A stretch of DNA of 64,000 bases from JAJFUE01 sp039683515 (GTDB lineage Bacteria; Sumerlaeota; Sumerlaeia; MVZB01). Location: NCBI GenBank assembly GCA_039683515.1, contig JBDKRG010000038.1, positions 1-64,000 of the forward strand, written 5' to 3'. The translations under genes were made by a program, and so were the position numbers. Below, piece by piece: positions 8,479 to 17,286 of the stretch (the first letter of the stretch is position 1; the number at the start of each line of letters is the position of its first letter). The notes under the pieces are model-generated. The model made no database searches and was not told where the DNA came from. It saw only the letters and a list, made by a program, of their open reading frames with translations.

Positions 8479-10110
8479 TTAATGTCTCGATGAATCAGGA
8501 AAATACTCGGGCAAGGCTTTTTCGATCTGGGCGAGGTCGATCGCACGGCCATCCTTCCAGGCGCTGACGGTCAGGTCGGAGACGCTCTTCAGAAGGCGGT
8601 AGTTTTTGGATTGCGTGCTGCCCTCGATCATCACCCGGTGAGGGCCGTTGAGCCATTGGATGACCTCGTCCATGTGGCCGTTGGCCTTGGCCAGCTCGGC
8701 GTAGCGCAGGAGCCAGCGAATGTAGTTTTCGGGCTTTTCGCCAGTGTTTCTCGCCAAATTGATGGATGAACTGGAGGCGCCGTGGAACGCCGTCCGCTCC
8801 TCGAATTCGGCGAACGAGTTCCATGTCGAGCGGGTGAACCCGGACGCCCAGATCGCGTCGCCGACAAGCTCCTGGAAGTTGTCCGCCGTGAATTCCTCCG
8901 TGACACGCAGCGGAATGTTTACCCTGACCTGCGGTTGGGTCTTATACAAGTCGCATGCAAGCGAATAGACACGCTGGCGCCAGTTCGGGCCCTTGGCCGC
9001 GCCGGACAGGTACAAATCGAGATCGTTGGGGAACCAGCACACCCATGTCAGTCGCTCGCCCGGCTTTTCGTAATTCACATTGAGGAAGCCGAGGCCGTAC
9101 AACCGGCAGTCGTCGCACATGAGCATTGGCGCGGCGATCGGCGGCATGGACCCGTCCGGCGTGCGCTCGACGATGCAGGCCACGACCTCGCCGCGCGGGC
9201 CGATCATGACGTTGCGCAGCTCGATCGTGAAATCGTTGCGGTTGACGATCATCACGCCGGGCTTGTCGAACCGCGCCCGGGCGGCGGTCACGTCGCGGAC
9301 CTGGTCCGGCCCCGGGAGCGCGACGGCCAGTTTTTCGTCCGGAATGACGGGGTCGTAATCGATCTCCATCGCGCCGCAGGCGATCATCTTGCCGTCGTCG
9401 GGGTGCTCCCAATCCATGTCCCATTCATACATCTGGACGATCCGGTTGGTCTCCTTGTCGGCCAGGAAATGGCGGGTATGGTATGGCTGTTTGCCCGCCA
9501 TGTAGCGGACTTCCCAGACCTGCACGGCGCGGCCCTTGTAGGTCGCGTCGGGCTGTTTCGTGACCTCGGTCTGGCGGTGGGTGGTGCCGATCGCGCCCTG
9601 CAGTTCCGTGAGCAGGTCCTTGAGGCCGGCCTGCGAGGCGAGCACGTCGTCCATCGTCTGCGCGCGGACGATGACCGGCAGGCGGTCGAGCAGCCATGTT
9701 TTCTGGTTCTCATTGTATAAAACCGGCTTGCCGTCCCGGTACTGGATCAACTTGCCGTCGCGCAGGAAAACTTCGCCCGAGGGGATCGGCTTGTTGTTGC
9801 GCACCGTGTAGATCGTCGCGTGGAACGTCTCCCCCATGGCCGCAAGCGTCTGCTCGATCACTTCGGCGAGGCTGGCCTGCGGCGAGCTGGCGAGCATGAA
9901 ACACAGCCCCGCGACGAGCAGCACGGTCGCCGCCGACGCCGACGCCCAGCGCATCGGCGTGAGCCAGCGGGCCGGCTGCGGATCGCAACGCGGCGGCTGA
10001 GCGGCCGCGGCGACGACTTCGCGCTCCAGGGCCTCGCGGTGCGCAGGATTTTCAAAGATTGGAAGGGTTTCCTGATCAGCCAGAATCCGTTCAATATTTT
10101 CGGGCTTCAT
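8479..10110 (-). CDS. membrane-anchored partner of the ECF sigma factor
   Basis: The 543-residue protein has a cytoplasmic N-terminus of about 55 residues, one membrane helix (SASAATVLLVAGLCFMLA, about 56-74) and a large extracytoplasmic domain. The start of that domain (SLAEVIEQTLAAMGETFHATIYTVRNNKP) resembles the sensor part of other sigma-operon partners with a LolA-like fold. The His-Cys-Cys zinc motif of classic anti-sigma factors is not visible. The ATG overlaps the sigma stop as ATGA, so the two are translationally coupled. This supports an anti-sigma or signal-receiving role at the membrane, inferred from context. An alternative is an unrelated outer-envelope protein governed by the sigma factor. 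Confidence 0.75.
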   Translation of the reverse strand: MKPENIERILADQETLPIFENPAHREALEREVVAAAAQPPRCDPQPARWLTPMRWASASAATVLLVAGLCFMLASSPQASLAEVIEQTLAAMGETFHATIYTVRNNKPIPSGEVFLRDGKLIQYRDGKPVLYNENQKTWLLDRLPVIVRAQTMDDVLASQAGLKDLLTELQGAIGTTHRQTEVTKQPDATYKGRAVQVWEVRYMAGKQPYHTRHFLADKETNRIVQMYEWDMDWEHPDDGKMIACGAMEIDYDPVIPDEKLAVALPGPDQVRDVTAARARFDKPGVMIVNRNDFTIELRNVMIGPRGEVVACIVERTPDGSMPPIAAPMLMCDDCRLYGLGFLNVNYEKPGERLTWVCWFPNDLDLYLSGAAKGPNWRQRVYSLACDLYKTQPQVRVNIPLRVTEEFTADNFQELVGDAIWASGFTRSTWNSFAEFEERTAFHGASSSSINLARNTGEKPENYIRWLLRYAELAKANGHMDEVIQWLNGPHRVMIEGSTQSKNYRLLKSVSDLTVSAWKDGRAIDLAQIEKALPEYFPDSSRH

Positions 10111-10757
10111 CTCTCGCTCCCTTTCGTGGGCTGGAGTCGCGCGGCCAGTTTTCGCAGTCCGTGGTAAAGGCGCCATTTGACCAGCCCGACGTTGCTGCCG
10201 GTGACGCGCGCGATCTCCTTGAGCGAGAGGCCTTCGAAATAGCGCAGCGTAACAGCGTCCTGGTATTTGAGGGGAAGCCCGTCAATGGCGTCGTGAAGCG
10301 CCTTGAATCGTTCCAGTTGGATCAGCCGCTCGGATTGGGATAATCCCGTGTCGGCCAGAAAATCGATTAAATTGGCTTCGCCTGATTGGGCGCCGTCGAT
10401 ACTGACGACGCGGACCTTGTTCCGTCTGCGCAGGCAATCTGTGATTTCGTTGACGAGGATGCTGAACAGCCATGATGAAAACGGGCGGCCCGTCCAGCGG
10501 TAGCGCGGCAGGTTGGCAACCATCTTCAGGAACGTCGCGGCCGTGACATCCTCGGCCTCGGCCACGCGCATCAGCCGCCGCATGGCGTAGTTGAACAGTC
10601 GGTCATAATAGATGCGGTAGAGCTCGGCCATGGCGTCCGGATCGACCACGGCCCGCTCGATGAGTTCCCGCCCCGCTTCACGGCGCCGATCGACGGCCGC
10701 GGCCCCTTCGCCCGCGCCCACCATCCCGGCCATGAACTCGCCTTGATCGCCGATCAT
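10107..10757 (-). CDS. ECF-type RNA polymerase sigma factor
   Basis: The 216-residue product has sigma region 2 (MAELYRIYYDRLFNYAMRRLMRVAEAEDVTAATFLKMVANLPRYRW, then FSSWLFSILVNEITDCLRRR) and region 4 (LPLKYQDAVTLRYFEGLSLKEIARVTGSNVGLVKWRLYHGLRKL), with no region 1.1 or 3. It should direct RNA polymerase to a small regulon, probably in answer to an envelope signal carried by the overlapping downstream gene. GAGAGG precedes the ATG by six bases. An N-terminal extension of about 30 residues before region 2 is Ala/Gly/Arg-rich. The subgroup cannot be assigned by eye. Confidence 0.92.
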   Translation of the reverse strand: MIGDQGEFMAGMVGAGEGAAAVDRRREAGRELIERAVVDPDAMAELYRIYYDRLFNYAMRRLMRVAEAEDVTAATFLKMVANLPRYRWTGRPFSSWLFSILVNEITDCLRRRNKVRVVSIDGAQSGEANLIDFLADTGLSQSERLIQLERFKALHDAIDGLPLKYQDAVTLRYFEGLSLKEIARVTGSNVGLVKWRLYHGLRKLAARLQPTKGSER

Positions 10758-10811
10758 CTCCAGCCTCTCACCATTGCTAACGGGATCGGGGCCGGGAAGT
10801 TAGAAATAAAT

Positions 10812-11552
10812 TTAAAGCCGTTTGCGTTCACAGAACCGCTGCTGGCGAATGTATTTGGGGATAAATAAGATCATCAACGGCAGGCAGATTCCGCCCATGA
10901 AGAGAAGCATCACGACGTCTTCGTTATCGATCAAGTCATACCTGATCGTGATCAACCCGATGGCCGGCACGGCGGCGGCGAACACAATCAGAAAAATCAT
11001 CTCTCCCATCCATTTCATCCACGTCGTCGGATCGGACCAGACGAGCGTCGATTTTTCGCGCCAGTCGTCGTAGCCGAACGGCTCGGCAAGGCGCTCGCGC
11101 ACCAGCTTGTAAACGTCCCAAATATCCTTGATCCGCATGCTCGAACTCGTCATCCATATGCTTTGGTTGGGCATGACGATTTTCTCGCCGCTTGCGCCGA
11201 CGAGCACCATCGGCGTCCATTTGACTTTCGCGATTTCGTCCCACGCGAGCCGAACCGTCGCGCCGCGCCGAGGCTCGAACGAGACGCCCTGCGCGTCGAT
11301 CGTCCACGTGCCGCGTGGACTCATCAGGTAAATGAGACCAAACGAACCCAATGTTAACGTAAATATAAACGCGATGAATAAGACGGCGTTCAGGGCATCG
11401 GGGCGCCTGGCCGGTTCCGCGCCGAAATACGCGAATGGCAGAATGACCGCGAGGAACGCCTGGATGGCAATGAGACCCAGCCACCCCTGGCGCCGCGCCT
11501 TCGGCGACTCGGTGGTGATCACGATCGGTTCGCTGGGCTCTGCACTCTGCAT
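10812..11552 (-). CDS. four-helix membrane protein of unknown function
   Basis: The 246-residue product begins with a short charged segment, then two membrane helices (GLIAIQAFLAVILPFAYF and AVLFIAFIFTLTLGSFGLIYLM). A soluble middle of about 90 residues follows (GTWTIDAQGVSFEPRRGATVRLAWDEIAKVKWTPMVLVG), which looks like a small beta domain of the kind found in PH-like membrane proteins. It ends with two more helices and a basic tail. The ATG at 11552 is preferred because the longer frame translates repeat sequence. It precedes the sigma gene by 54 bases on the same strand and may belong to that unit. No catalytic motif is visible. Confidence 0.68.
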   Translation of the reverse strand: MQSAEPSEPIVITTESPKARRQGWLGLIAIQAFLAVILPFAYFGAEPARRPDALNAVLFIAFIFTLTLGSFGLIYLMSPRGTWTIDAQGVSFEPRRGATVRLAWDEIAKVKWTPMVLVGASGEKIVMPNQSIWMTSSSMRIKDIWDVYKLVRERLAEPFGYDDWREKSTLVWSDPTTWMKWMGEMIFLIVFAAAVPAIGLITIRYDLIDNEDVVMLLFMGGICLPLMILFIPKYIRQQRFCERKRL

Positions 11553-11590
11553 TGATACTACTTCGCCCCTTCGCTGAAAGATCGAATTTT

Positions 11591-11685
11591 TGCGCTGAAG
11601 GCGCAAGAGAATATAGCCTGGGGCGGAGCGAAGCGCAGCCCCAGGTTACGAATCCATATCGACCGAAGCGCTGAAAGCGCGAAAG
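11591..11685. repeat. REP-like element with CCTGGGG...CCCCAGG palindrome
   Basis: GCGCTGAAGGCGC, ATATAGCCTGGGGC, the GAGCGAAGCGC core, CCCCAGGTT and a further GCGCTGAAAGCGCGAAAG follow one another. The same modules recur twice in opposite orientations at 47095-47295. It lies between rsmA and the membrane-protein gene. Confidence 0.8.
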
Positions 11686-11701
11686 AAAGCTGTCAAACCG
11701 A

Positions 11702-12574
11702 TCACGACTCGCGCAGTATCCGGAACATCCGCCTGAACTCCTCGGGCCGGAGCATTTCGGCGCGGGTGTTTTCGTCGTGGCCGATTTTTTCCAAGGCGGC
11801 GGTGGCCAGCTCCTTCATGCCCGGCACGCCGAGCCGCGCCGCCAGCGAATTGACCATCTTCTTGCGCCGTTGGTTGAACGCGGCGTCGATGAATTTCGAC
11901 AGGCCGGGCCATTCCTCGGCCGTCGGTTGCTCTTCGGCCGCGACCGGCTCGAACGACACGACCGTGGCGTCGACCTCCGGCGGCGGCGAGAACCGGCGCG
12001 CCGGGACTTCCATCAGCCGCGACGCGCGCCACCACATCGCGAGCTTCACGCTGAGCACGCCGTAATCCTTGCGTCCCGGGGGGCTCACGATCCGGTCGGC
12101 GACCTCGCGCTGGACCATGAACACCATCCGCGACCACGGCAGCCCCGGCCCGCACTGGTCGAACAACAGCGGCGAGGTGATCTGAAACGGCAGGTTGCCG
12201 GTCAGCTGCATGCGCGTCAGGTTCAGCTCCGCGGCGCGCTCGCGCGCGATCTCGACCAGATTGATCCGCATCGCGTCGCCATAAACAAATTGCACCGACA
12301 GGGCCGTGCCGAACGCGTCGGCGTGGATCGGCTTGAGCCGTTCATCCAATTCGATCGCGGTGACGGCGCCCGCCCGCGCCGCTAAATTCGTCGTGAGATA
12401 ACCGGGCCCGGCGCCGATCTCGACGACGTGCGAATCGGGCCCGGCCTGAACGTCGTCGGCGATCCGCCCGAGCAGTTGTTCATCGATCAGGAAATGCTGC
12501 CCCAACCGCCGGGTCTGATGGATGCCCTTGAGCTTGAGCTGGAGCTTGAGGAAGTCGATGGTGGGCAGGGACAT
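11702..12574 (-). CDS. rsmA: 16S rRNA dimethyladenosine transferase RsmA (KsgA)
   Basis: RsmA dimethylates the adjacent adenines A1518 and A1519 of 16S rRNA with S-adenosylmethionine, a late 30S assembly checkpoint. The 290-residue product has the family signature in order: RRLGQHFLIDEQLLGRIADD, motif I VEIGAGPGYLT, acidic motif AIELDERLKP, DAMRIN, and motif IV as NLPFQITSPLLF, where NLPY is more usual. The C-terminal small domain ends VNSLAARLGVPGMKELATAALEKIG. The protein is of normal length. It is separated from dinG by a 90-base spacer that holds a long palindrome. Confidence 0.95.
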   Translation of the reverse strand: MSLPTIDFLKLQLKLKGIHQTRRLGQHFLIDEQLLGRIADDVQAGPDSHVVEIGAGPGYLTTNLAARAGAVTAIELDERLKPIHADAFGTALSVQFVYGDAMRINLVEIARERAAELNLTRMQLTGNLPFQITSPLLFDQCGPGLPWSRMVFMVQREVADRIVSPPGRKDYGVLSVKLAMWWRASRLMEVPARRFSPPPEVDATVVSFEPVAAEEQPTAEEWPGLSKFIDAAFNQRRKKMVNSLAARLGVPGMKELATAALEKIGHDENTRAEMLRPEEFRRMFRILRES

Positions 12575-12595
12575 TTTTTATCCATTTCATATGAA

Positions 12596-12650
12596 CCACT
12601 GAGACACGGAGACTCGGAGAATTCTCCGTGCCTCAGTGTCTCCGTGGTGA
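12596..12650. repeat. imperfect palindrome centred on GGAGAATTCTCC
   Basis: CCACTGAGACACGGAGAC runs into the centre GGAGAATTCTCC and back through CCTCAGTGTCTCCGTGG. The modules 'GAGACACGGAGA' are typical text-like repeats of spacers. It separates rsmA from dinG. There is no T-run. Confidence 0.75.
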
Positions 12651-12663
12651 AAATTTGTTTCAA

Positions 12664-15345
12664 TCAATATTCCAATCCGTCCGCATCAAAGAAACTTCTC
12701 ATGGAGTGGAGAACCTCATCCCCGCCGACGCAATGAATGTTTTGCGTCGGCAGGCTGCGCAGGAACATCCTGCCGTAATGCCGCGTGTTGACGCGGCGGT
12801 CGCAGATGAGCACCACGCCCCGGTCGCCGCGGTGGCGGATCAACCTCCCGAATCCCTGCCTGAACCGGATCACCGCCTGCGGCACGATCATGTGGTAAAA
12901 CGGGTCGAGCCCCTTGCGGCGCAGTTCCTCGATCCGCGCCTCGACGAGCGGCTCGCCGGGAACCCCGAACGGCAGGCGCGTCAGCACCAGGCACGACAAT
13001 GCCTCGCCCTGGAAGTCGACCCCTTCCCAGAAACTCGACGTCGCGAACAATACCGAGCCGATCTCGCGGCGGAACGATTCGGTCAGCAGCGTGCGGCTCG
13101 CGGTTCCCTGGCGCAGGCACGGGTAGCCGAGGTCCTCCAGTTGCGGCGCGAGGCGCTTGTGGACGCGATCGAGCAACGAATACGCCGTGAACAGGATCAT
13201 CGCCCGCCCGCGCGAGATCTCGAGCGCGGGCGCAAGGAACCCGCTCAGCGCCCCTTCGAATTCCGCCGCGGTCGGCTCGGGCAGGTCCATCGGCACGCCG
13301 ACGTAGACCTGCCGGTCGTAGTCGAACGGGTTGTCGAGCGCCATCGTGCGCAGCGGCCGCGCCGCCGGCCCCGTGTCGTTTTCGGAAAGGCCGGCGGGGG
13401 CGCCGGCCCCACATTGGTCGACCTGGGCGCTCGGCTGCATCGCGTTCTGGCCGACGACGCCGAGGAGGAACGGATCGTCCGCCCCGACCTGGCGCAGGAA
13501 GTAATCGAACCGCCGCTCGACGGTGAGCGTCGCCGACGTCATCACGACCGTGTGGTGGCGGCGCAGGACGTTTTCGCGCAGCGAGGCGGTGACGTCGAGC
13601 GGCGCGATGCACCACGTCACTTCCGGGCCGCGGCGGCTCTCGGGCCGGCGCCGATACTCGATCCAGCGGCAGTGGCCGTCCGTGTCGCCGATGAACCGCA
13701 TGAGCCGCGCGGCGACCGACTCGACCTTGTTGATCGCCGACTGCAGCTCGAGGATCGGCGTGGCTTCCTCGGGCGTGGCGTCCTCGAGGAACCGCGAGAG
13801 AATCTTTTCCACCTCGCGCAGCTTCTCGACGTACTGGCGCGCGGCCGTGAGCACGGCCCTGAGAGGCGCGTCCCCCTCATCCTCCCACCACGCGGGCGCG
13901 TTCGTCTCCTCGATCCGCTTCTTGATCTCGACCGGCCGGTTGAGCGGCACGTTGGACTCGCGGTCGAGCGCGTCGGCCAGGCGCTCGGTCGCCTCGTCCA
14001 TCGCGTGCACCACTTCGCCGTGGAGCACCGGCAGCTCGCGCATCAGCTTGAGCAGCAATTCGTCGTGCTCGGACGCGGTGACCGGCCACAATTTTTCGTG
14101 AATTCTATTTGATAAAAAATTCAACAATCCATCGCCCGTCTTCGGCGCCATGAGCCGGCGCATCGCGTAGCGCAGCGCCCCGCGCCCCGCCCGCGCGCCG
14201 AAATACTCCGTCGCCACGGGCTCCAGGTTGTGCGCCTCGTCGACGATCACGCGGTGATACGACGGCAGGACGGCGGTCGCCGACCAGTTGCCGGTCTCGG
14301 CCCGGATCGCGATGTCGGCCATCATCAGGTGATGGTTGACCACAAGGATGTTGGCGCGCGCGGCGCGGCGGCGCGCGTTGTAGAAAAAGCATTTCTGGTA
14401 ATGCGGGCAGCGCGTGCGCAGGCAGTTGTCCCCCTCGCTCGCGACCGATTCCCACACGTCCTCGTCGGGCCGGAACGGCAGATCGTCGCGCCCGCCGTCG
14501 CGCGTCGTCTTGACCCACGCCTGGATCTCGACGAGCTGCTCGTCCTTCTCGCCGAGGACGATGAACCCGGCGTGATTCTTGAGGTATTCGGCCTTGCGCA
14601 GGCACAAATAATTGTTGCGCCCCTTCATGAGCGTGGCTTCGAACTTGAGCCCCGACGACTGCAGGATCGTCGGCAGGTCCTTCTCGATGAGCTGCTCCTG
14701 CAGGTTGATCGTGCCCGTGGAGACGACGACCTTTTCCTGGTTGCGCAGCGACCACGCGATCGCCGGCAGCAGGTACGCGAGCGACTTGCCGGTGCCGGTG
14801 CCGGCCTCGATGACGGCGAGGCCGTCGCGGTTGAACGCCTCGGCGACGGCCGTGAGCATCTGGCCCTGCTGCGGCCGGTCCTCGTAGCCGTCCATCGACT
14901 CGGCGATCCGCCCGCCGGGCCGCAGCCAGTTGGCGAGCGCCTCGGCGTCGATCGGCTCGAGCCCCGGCCGCTTCATGGCCTTCACCACGACGCGCACCGC
15001 CGAGCAGTCGTTGTTGACGATGTAGGAGCCGATCCCCTGGCCGCCGAGCTCGCTGCTCACCGCGATGTCGGCGTCGGAGGGCTCGAGATTGCCCGACGGG
15101 TGGTTGTGGATGACGATGTCGCCGGGCCGGGCGTATTGCATGAGGGCCGGGACGGCGCGCTTGTTGCCGAACGCGTAGGCCTCGACTTCCTCGATGCGCA
15201 GCGCCGAGTCGAGCCGGGCGATGAAATAGACCTCGGCCCCGCCGACGTCGGCGATCTCGCGCCGGATCTGCTCGCGGCACTCGGGCAAAATCAGCGCGTC
15301 GAGCCGGTCGGTTGAAATGGCGGGGGTGGGCTGGGAGTCGGACAT
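12664..15345 (-). CDS. dinG: JAB-domain / DinG-family helicase fusion
   Basis: The 893-residue protein joins two modules. Residues about 35-125 form a RadC-like JAB/MPN domain with VIHNHPSGNLEPSDAD, the HxHPS...SxxD zinc motif, complete. From about 165 a superfamily-2 XPD/DinG helicase follows: Walker A AGTGTGKS at 181-188, iron-sulfur cysteines around CLRTRCPHYQKC, DEAH box VDEAHNLEP, and motif V/VI segments SSFWEGVDFQGEALSC and QGFGRLIRHRGDRGVV. DinG unwinds 5' overhang duplexes, R-loops and D-loops. A JAB partner suggests processing of a protein or DNA-bound modifier; that is inference. A GGCCGGCG palindrome lies in frame near residues 640-655 (CGAGAPAG). It may be tolerated as a surface loop. 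Confidence 0.92.
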   Translation of the reverse strand: MSDSQPTPAISTDRLDALILPECREQIRREIADVGGAEVYFIARLDSALRIEEVEAYAFGNKRAVPALMQYARPGDIVIHNHPSGNLEPSDADIAVSSELGGQGIGSYIVNNDCSAVRVVVKAMKRPGLEPIDAEALANWLRPGGRIAESMDGYEDRPQQGQMLTAVAEAFNRDGLAVIEAGTGTGKSLAYLLPAIAWSLRNQEKVVVSTGTINLQEQLIEKDLPTILQSSGLKFEATLMKGRNNYLCLRKAEYLKNHAGFIVLGEKDEQLVEIQAWVKTTRDGGRDDLPFRPDEDVWESVASEGDNCLRTRCPHYQKCFFYNARRRAARANILVVNHHLMMADIAIRAETGNWSATAVLPSYHRVIVDEAHNLEPVATEYFGARAGRGALRYAMRRLMAPKTGDGLLNFLSNRIHEKLWPVTASEHDELLLKLMRELPVLHGEVVHAMDEATERLADALDRESNVPLNRPVEIKKRIEETNAPAWWEDEGDAPLRAVLTAARQYVEKLREVEKILSRFLEDATPEEATPILELQSAINKVESVAARLMRFIGDTDGHCRWIEYRRRPESRRGPEVTWCIAPLDVTASLRENVLRRHHTVVMTSATLTVERRFDYFLRQVGADDPFLLGVVGQNAMQPSAQVDQCGAGAPAGLSENDTGPAARPLRTMALDNPFDYDRQVYVGVPMDLPEPTAAEFEGALSGFLAPALEISRGRAMILFTAYSLLDRVHKRLAPQLEDLGYPCLRQGTASRTLLTESFRREIGSVLFATSSFWEGVDFQGEALSCLVLTRLPFGVPGEPLVEARIEELRRKGLDPFYHMIVPQAVIRFRQGFGRLIRHRGDRGVVLICDRRVNTRHYGRMFLRSLPTQNIHCVGGDEVLHSMRSFFDADGLEY
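13389..13414. repeat. GGCCGGCG palindrome inside dinG
   Basis: GGCCGGCGGGGGC, then GCCGGCCCCACATT, the same element as the intergenic copies at 19, 8430, 21224 and 62171. It is read in frame as part of the helicase. The flanks (QPSAQVDQ and LSENDTGP) look like a poorly conserved linker. Confidence 0.85.
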
Positions 15346-15353
15346 AAGGCCTC

Positions 15354-15378
15354 ACACCTGCCGCTACGCGGCAGGTGT
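15354..15378. promoter_or_regulatory. 11-bp perfect inverted repeat before dinG
   Basis: ACACCTGCCGC at 15354-15364 pairs exactly with 15368-15378 over a three-base loop. It lies nine bases upstream of the dinG start. It could be an operator or a 5' UTR hairpin near the ribosome site GAGG. It does not match a known LexA box. Confidence 0.5.
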
Positions 15379-15503
15379 TGGAGCCACCTTAGCACACGAT
15401 TTCATGATTTTGAGAAACAAAATCAGGCCCCGCGCGTCTAATGTATTTGAATGTAGCCGCTTACGCTGCCGCCGAAGATTCAATGAATTGAGAAACGAGT
15501 AAA

Positions 15504-16829
15504 ATGCCGGAACAAAAACCGCCCAGTGAGAGGAAAATCATCGACCTCTACGTCAGGGTCGCGATCCTGATCGTCCTTGGCTTCCTCATTTATGCACTCT
15601 TGTGTCATGGCGTCTCTTCGGGACAGAAACAGCGACTCACGGAGCTCGGCGCGAGGGTCGAAGCCCTGCATCAAAATGCATCTGCGAACCACACCGTTTC
15701 ATCCAACGCCGCCACAAGCGCCTCGTTGGCCCGCGCCGCCGCCCAGACGCGTTGCAATCAGCTCGCCCGGGAAATCTTCGGCGAATTTAAAATCGTTTCC
15801 AAGGACAACGATGCGAATAAAAAACTGGCGGACAAGCTGCTGCCCAAGGCGCGCGAGTTGGCCTCGCTCTATGACCGGCACGTCAGGGTTTCTGAAAACG
15901 TGAAGATCGATCTTTGCACAAATGATCGATTCTCCTTGATGGGATACCTTGTCGGAGGCCTGACGAAGGAATCCGGTTATGTGAAGATTGTTCTAAAACG
16001 TGACATGAACTCGCCGGGAACCCCCAAGGCTGTTGCGGGGGACGGCTCGACGGAGGACATCACGCCGGACCAGGTCGTCAATGCCCTGATCCCGGCCGCG
16101 AAATTCCTGCGAGTGATGGGCATGCCGGAACACACCGATCCGGTCGCGGATGCCTTGCAGTTCATGTTCGACCCGGACCCGATGGACGCAAACGCGAAAA
16201 GCTCGCCGATCACCGCGACGCTTCAAGCGCTCGATCTCAACCTGATTTCGCCGCAGGAGCCGTGGATGTGGCAGAAACAGATTCCATATCATGTCCAGAT
16301 CGCATTGACCGAGGCCAACGATCTGGCTCAACGCCTCTCGACCTTCCAGGGCACATACGATTACGTCGGCGCCGGGCCCAACGAGTTCACGCATTACTTC
16401 AACGTGCTTAAGTATATGCCATTTCGCCAGCGCGACGTTGAACGGCGGCTTGAGAAGGCCGAGGATCTCGCCTCACGAGCGGACAAGATCACGACCTACC
16501 AGGACCTGTTCACACCCGGACTTTCCAATCAAGGCCGCGGCAATGTTGGCATCAACTCGCAAGGCCAGGCGCGGGCGCGTCTGGCGTGCGCGGCGATCGA
16601 GATGCTGCGCGGCAACCCGGCGCCGAGCGAGGCCGGACCGGCTTCGAATTTCTACGACATCTACACCGGCGGCCGCGTGCAGATTCAGAAGACACCGATC
16701 CAGAACGGAAACGTCCGCGTGAAGCTGATCACGAACTGCAGCGCCCCGGGCAAGAACTACGCGTGGGGCGCCACCGATTTCAGCTTCGTCGTGCCGGCGA
16801 ATCACCCGTGCCTGAACGGGTTAAAATAG
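15504..16829 (+). CDS. membrane-anchored protein of unknown family
   Basis: The 441-residue product has a 14-residue charged N-terminus, one membrane helix (VAILIVLGFLIYALLCHGV) and then a short coiled-coil-like stretch (KQRLTELGARVEALHQNASA). The rest, about 400 residues, should be outside the cytoplasm. It is helical with no motif I recognise; the end (VRVKLITNCSAPGKNYAWGATDFSFVVP) looks like a small beta element. It stands alone on the plus strand, divergent from dinG. No operon partner is visible. Confidence 0.72.
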   Translation: MPEQKPPSERKIIDLYVRVAILIVLGFLIYALLCHGVSSGQKQRLTELGARVEALHQNASANHTVSSNAATSASLARAAAQTRCNQLAREIFGEFKIVSKDNDANKKLADKLLPKARELASLYDRHVRVSENVKIDLCTNDRFSLMGYLVGGLTKESGYVKIVLKRDMNSPGTPKAVAGDGSTEDITPDQVVNALIPAAKFLRVMGMPEHTDPVADALQFMFDPDPMDANAKSSPITATLQALDLNLISPQEPWMWQKQIPYHVQIALTEANDLAQRLSTFQGTYDYVGAGPNEFTHYFNVLKYMPFRQRDVERRLEKAEDLASRADKITTYQDLFTPGLSNQGRGNVGINSQGQARARLACAAIEMLRGNPAPSEAGPASNFYDIYTGGRVQIQKTPIQNGNVRVKLITNCSAPGKNYAWGATDFSFVVPANHPCLNGLK

Positions 16830-16872
16830 CGCGGTGACTGCGACCGGACGAACCGGCCGGCGGGCAAAACGT

Positions 16873-17286
16873 TCATATTGTCTTTGTTTTTATTTTCGCG
16901 CGTCTGGCCGCGGCAATCTGGCGGTGGTCCGACGAAGCAAACAGGTCCGCGCCGGAAGCCAGCGCGCATGCGACGTGGATGGCGTCCAACGTGCGGACCG
17001 AATTCTTTTCCAATACCTCGATGCTCAATTGAACGACATCGGGCGTGATTTCGACGACAATCGCGTCGCGCACGTCCTGGACGAGCCGCTGCTTCGCCAG
17101 GGCATATTGTTTTCTTGTCATGCTTTTTTCGCGGCAGCGCCGGCTCAACGCGGACACGATTTCGGGAAGGCATATCGCGCTGAGACACAACTCATCGGCG
17201 GAGGATATCAGCGATTCGACTTGCGCGCTGCCGGGTTCTTCAATGAAGTGCTTGGCAAACGCCGAGGAGTCAAGAAAGAGTCTCAT
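16873..17286 (-). CDS. PIN-domain toxin (VapC-like ribonuclease)
   Basis: The 137-residue product is a full PIN domain: MRLFLDSSAFAKHFIEEPGS with the first acidic residue Asp6, LCLSAICLPEIVSAL with the conserved Glu, LDAIHVACALASGADLFASSDHRQIAAAR with two further acidic residues. PIN toxins cut RNA, often initiator tRNA or rRNA, using a divalent metal. I chose the ATG at 17286, where homology starts and which overlaps the antitoxin end by 17 bases, a common coupling in toxin-antitoxin pairs. The target is unknown. Confidence 0.88.
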   Translation of the reverse strand: MRLFLDSSAFAKHFIEEPGSAQVESLISSADELCLSAICLPEIVSALSRRCREKSMTRKQYALAKQRLVQDVRDAIVVEITPDVVQLSIEVLEKNSVRTLDAIHVACALASGADLFASSDHRQIAAARRAKIKTKTI

